Shown here: piece by piece, positions 4,846-5,819 of the stretch
Layout of the letters: every line of letters begins with the position of its first letter
How positions within the stretch are numbered: the first letter of the stretch is position 1
Origin: Sulfurimonas sp.
GTDB lineage: Bacteria; Campylobacterota; Campylobacteria; Campylobacterales; Sulfurimonadaceae
Length of the DNA: 5,819 nt
NCBI GenBank assembly: GCA_027047745.1
Contig: JALTUB010000173.1
Span: 1 to 5,819 of the forward strand
Direction of reading: 5' to 3'
Made by a program: the position numbers and the translations under genes
The notes under the pieces: model-generated
The model's input: only the letters and a program-made list of their open reading frames with translations
The model's database searches: none
What the model was told of the DNA's origin: nothing

Positions 4846-5819
4846 ATGTTAGATTTCGCAAAATTTACAAAATACTCAAAACCAGGTCCTCGTTATACAT
4901 CATACCCAACTGCACTAGAGTTCAGTGACTCTTATGGATATGATGAGTATATAAAAAAGATAGAGTCTCAGGATACTTCTCGCCCTTTAAGTCTCTATTT
5001 TCATCTTCCTTTTTGTAAAAACGCTTGTTATTTTTGTGGTTGTAGCGTTGTTTATACTTCTAAAGAAGATAAGATGCTTCGTTATATCGAGTATCTTAAA
5101 CGAGAACTTAAGATACTTTCACAACATTTAGATATGAAACGAGAAGTTATTCAGATGCACTTTGGTGGTGGTACACCTACATTTTTCTCATCAGAACAAC
5201 TAAAAATAATCATAGATGAGATAAAGTCTTATTTTCCAAATTTTGCAAAAAATGCAGAGATTAGCTGTGAGATAGATCCAAGACACATTAATGAAGATCA
5301 GATGAGGGTCATGAGCGAAGCAGGTTTTAACCGTGTAAGCTTTGGTTTGCAAGATTTTAATGAAAAAGTTCAAATCGCTGTTCACCGTGTGCAACCTTAT
5401 GAGATTACTAAAACTGCTATGGATTTGGCTAGAAAATACAACATGCACTCAGTAAATACTGACCTCATTTATGGACTTCCTTACCAAACTCTTGAGACTT
5501 TTAAAGAGACTCTCTCTCTTGCTTTAACATTAAATCCTGATAGATTTGCAGTCTTTAACTACGCTCATGTGCCTTGGCTTAAAAAGACTATGAGAAAGAT
5601 AGATGAAACAACACTTCCAGAGCCTGATGAAAAGTTACAGATTATGCGTTATACCATAGACTTTTTAACTAAAAATGGTTACAAGATGATAGGGATGGAT
5701 CACTTCGCAAAACCTGAAGATGAACTTTTTAAAGCTATAGAAAAAGGTGAACTTCATAGAAATTTTCAAGGTTACACAACAAAGGGTGGGGCTGATTTGA
5801 TAGGAGTAGGACTTACTTC
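4846..5819 (+). CDS. hemN: oxygen-independent coproporphyrinogen III oxidase, 3'-truncated by window
   Basis: The first 324 residues of a radical-SAM enzyme that converts coproporphyrinogen III to protoporphyrinogen IX in heme synthesis without oxygen, in the cytoplasm. The reading frame is open to the window end; the family is about 450-460 residues, so the last quarter or so lies outside. Seen: N-terminal KPGPRYTSYPT (12-22), typical of true HemN; YFHLPFC-x3-C-x2-C-x-C (51-66) with C57, C61 and C64 as the [4Fe-4S]/SAM ligands and C66 as the extra conserved cysteine; GGGTPT (107-112) for SAM binding; then EIDPRH, SFGLQDF, NTDLIYGLP and, near the cut, GYTTKGGADLIGVG. These separate it from HemW, which lacks much of this. 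The ATG at 4846 is the first start after an in-frame TGA at 4840, with GGA (4837-4839) 6 nt upstream as a modest ribosome site. It lies 56 bp after msbA and may be cotranscribed. Confidence 0.93.
   Translation, partial: MLDFAKFTKYSKPGPRYTSYPTALEFSDSYGYDEYIKKIESQDTSRPLSLYFHLPFCKNACYFCGCSVVYTSKEDKMLRYIEYLKRELKILSQHLDMKREVIQMHFGGGTPTFFSSEQLKIIIDEIKSYFPNFAKNAEISCEIDPRHINEDQMRVMSEAGFNRVSFGLQDFNEKVQIAVHRVQPYEITKTAMDLARKYNMHSVNTDLIYGLPYQTLETFKETLSLALTLNPDRFAVFNYAHVPWLKKTMRKIDETTLPEPDEKLQIMRYTIDFLTKNGYKMIGMDHFAKPEDELFKAIEKGELHRNFQGYTTKGGADLIGVGLT

Noticed and set aside
4835..4852. Five-codon open frame (ATG GAT GAA ACA TGT TAG) overlapping the hemN start, as a leader peptide
   Set aside because: Such tiny frames are common by chance and it has no separate ribosome site or attenuator structure.
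5200..5448. Minus-strand open frame (82 codons) within hemN
   Set aside because: Antisense to conserved HemN motifs; no independent support.

Overview
The window is AT-rich, gene-dense bacterial DNA. Protein style, low GC, T-rich promoter regions and the gene set (GtrA-like protein, GT-C-type membrane glycosyltransferase, family 9 glycosyltransferase, MsbA-type exporter, HemN) suggest a Gram-negative member of the Campylobacterota, perhaps Sulfurimonas-like. That assignment is inference from style, not from a marker gene.

Layout. Positions 16-1688 (+) hold two translationally coupled envelope genes: a small four-helix GtrA-family protein and a polytopic protein that looks like a lipid-linked-sugar-dependent glycosyltransferase. 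Facing them on the minus strand (1922-2998) is a family 9 (heptosyltransferase-like) glycosyltransferase. Between the two convergent 3' ends lies a highly structured, apparently non-coding element (1669-1938) that contributes the last codons and the stop codons of both genes. An 78-bp divergent promoter region (2999-3076) separates the family 9 gene from an MsbA-type ABC exporter (3077-4789, +, TTG start). After a 56-bp gap comes hemN (4846 onward, +), cut by the window end.

How the genes fit together. The first four genes point to assembly, modification and export of surface glycolipid (LPS/LOS or a related glycan). GtrA-type proteins are thought to help move lipid-linked sugars across the inner membrane, GT-C enzymes use such donors on the periplasmic side, family 9 enzymes add heptose or similar sugars in the cytoplasm, and MsbA flips the finished lipid A-core. 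HemN (anaerobic heme synthesis) is functionally unrelated and probably just follows msbA.

The most notable item is the 270-bp element at 1669-1938. It has 34-bp ends matching at 33 positions, bounded by TA dinucleotides, and contains two non-homologous long hairpins whose loops carry a perfect 23-nt complement to each other. Removing the element in silico while keeping one TA gives both flanking genes immediate or near-immediate in-frame stop codons. This fits a transposase-less (MITE-like) insertion into the 20-bp overlap of two formerly overlapping convergent genes.
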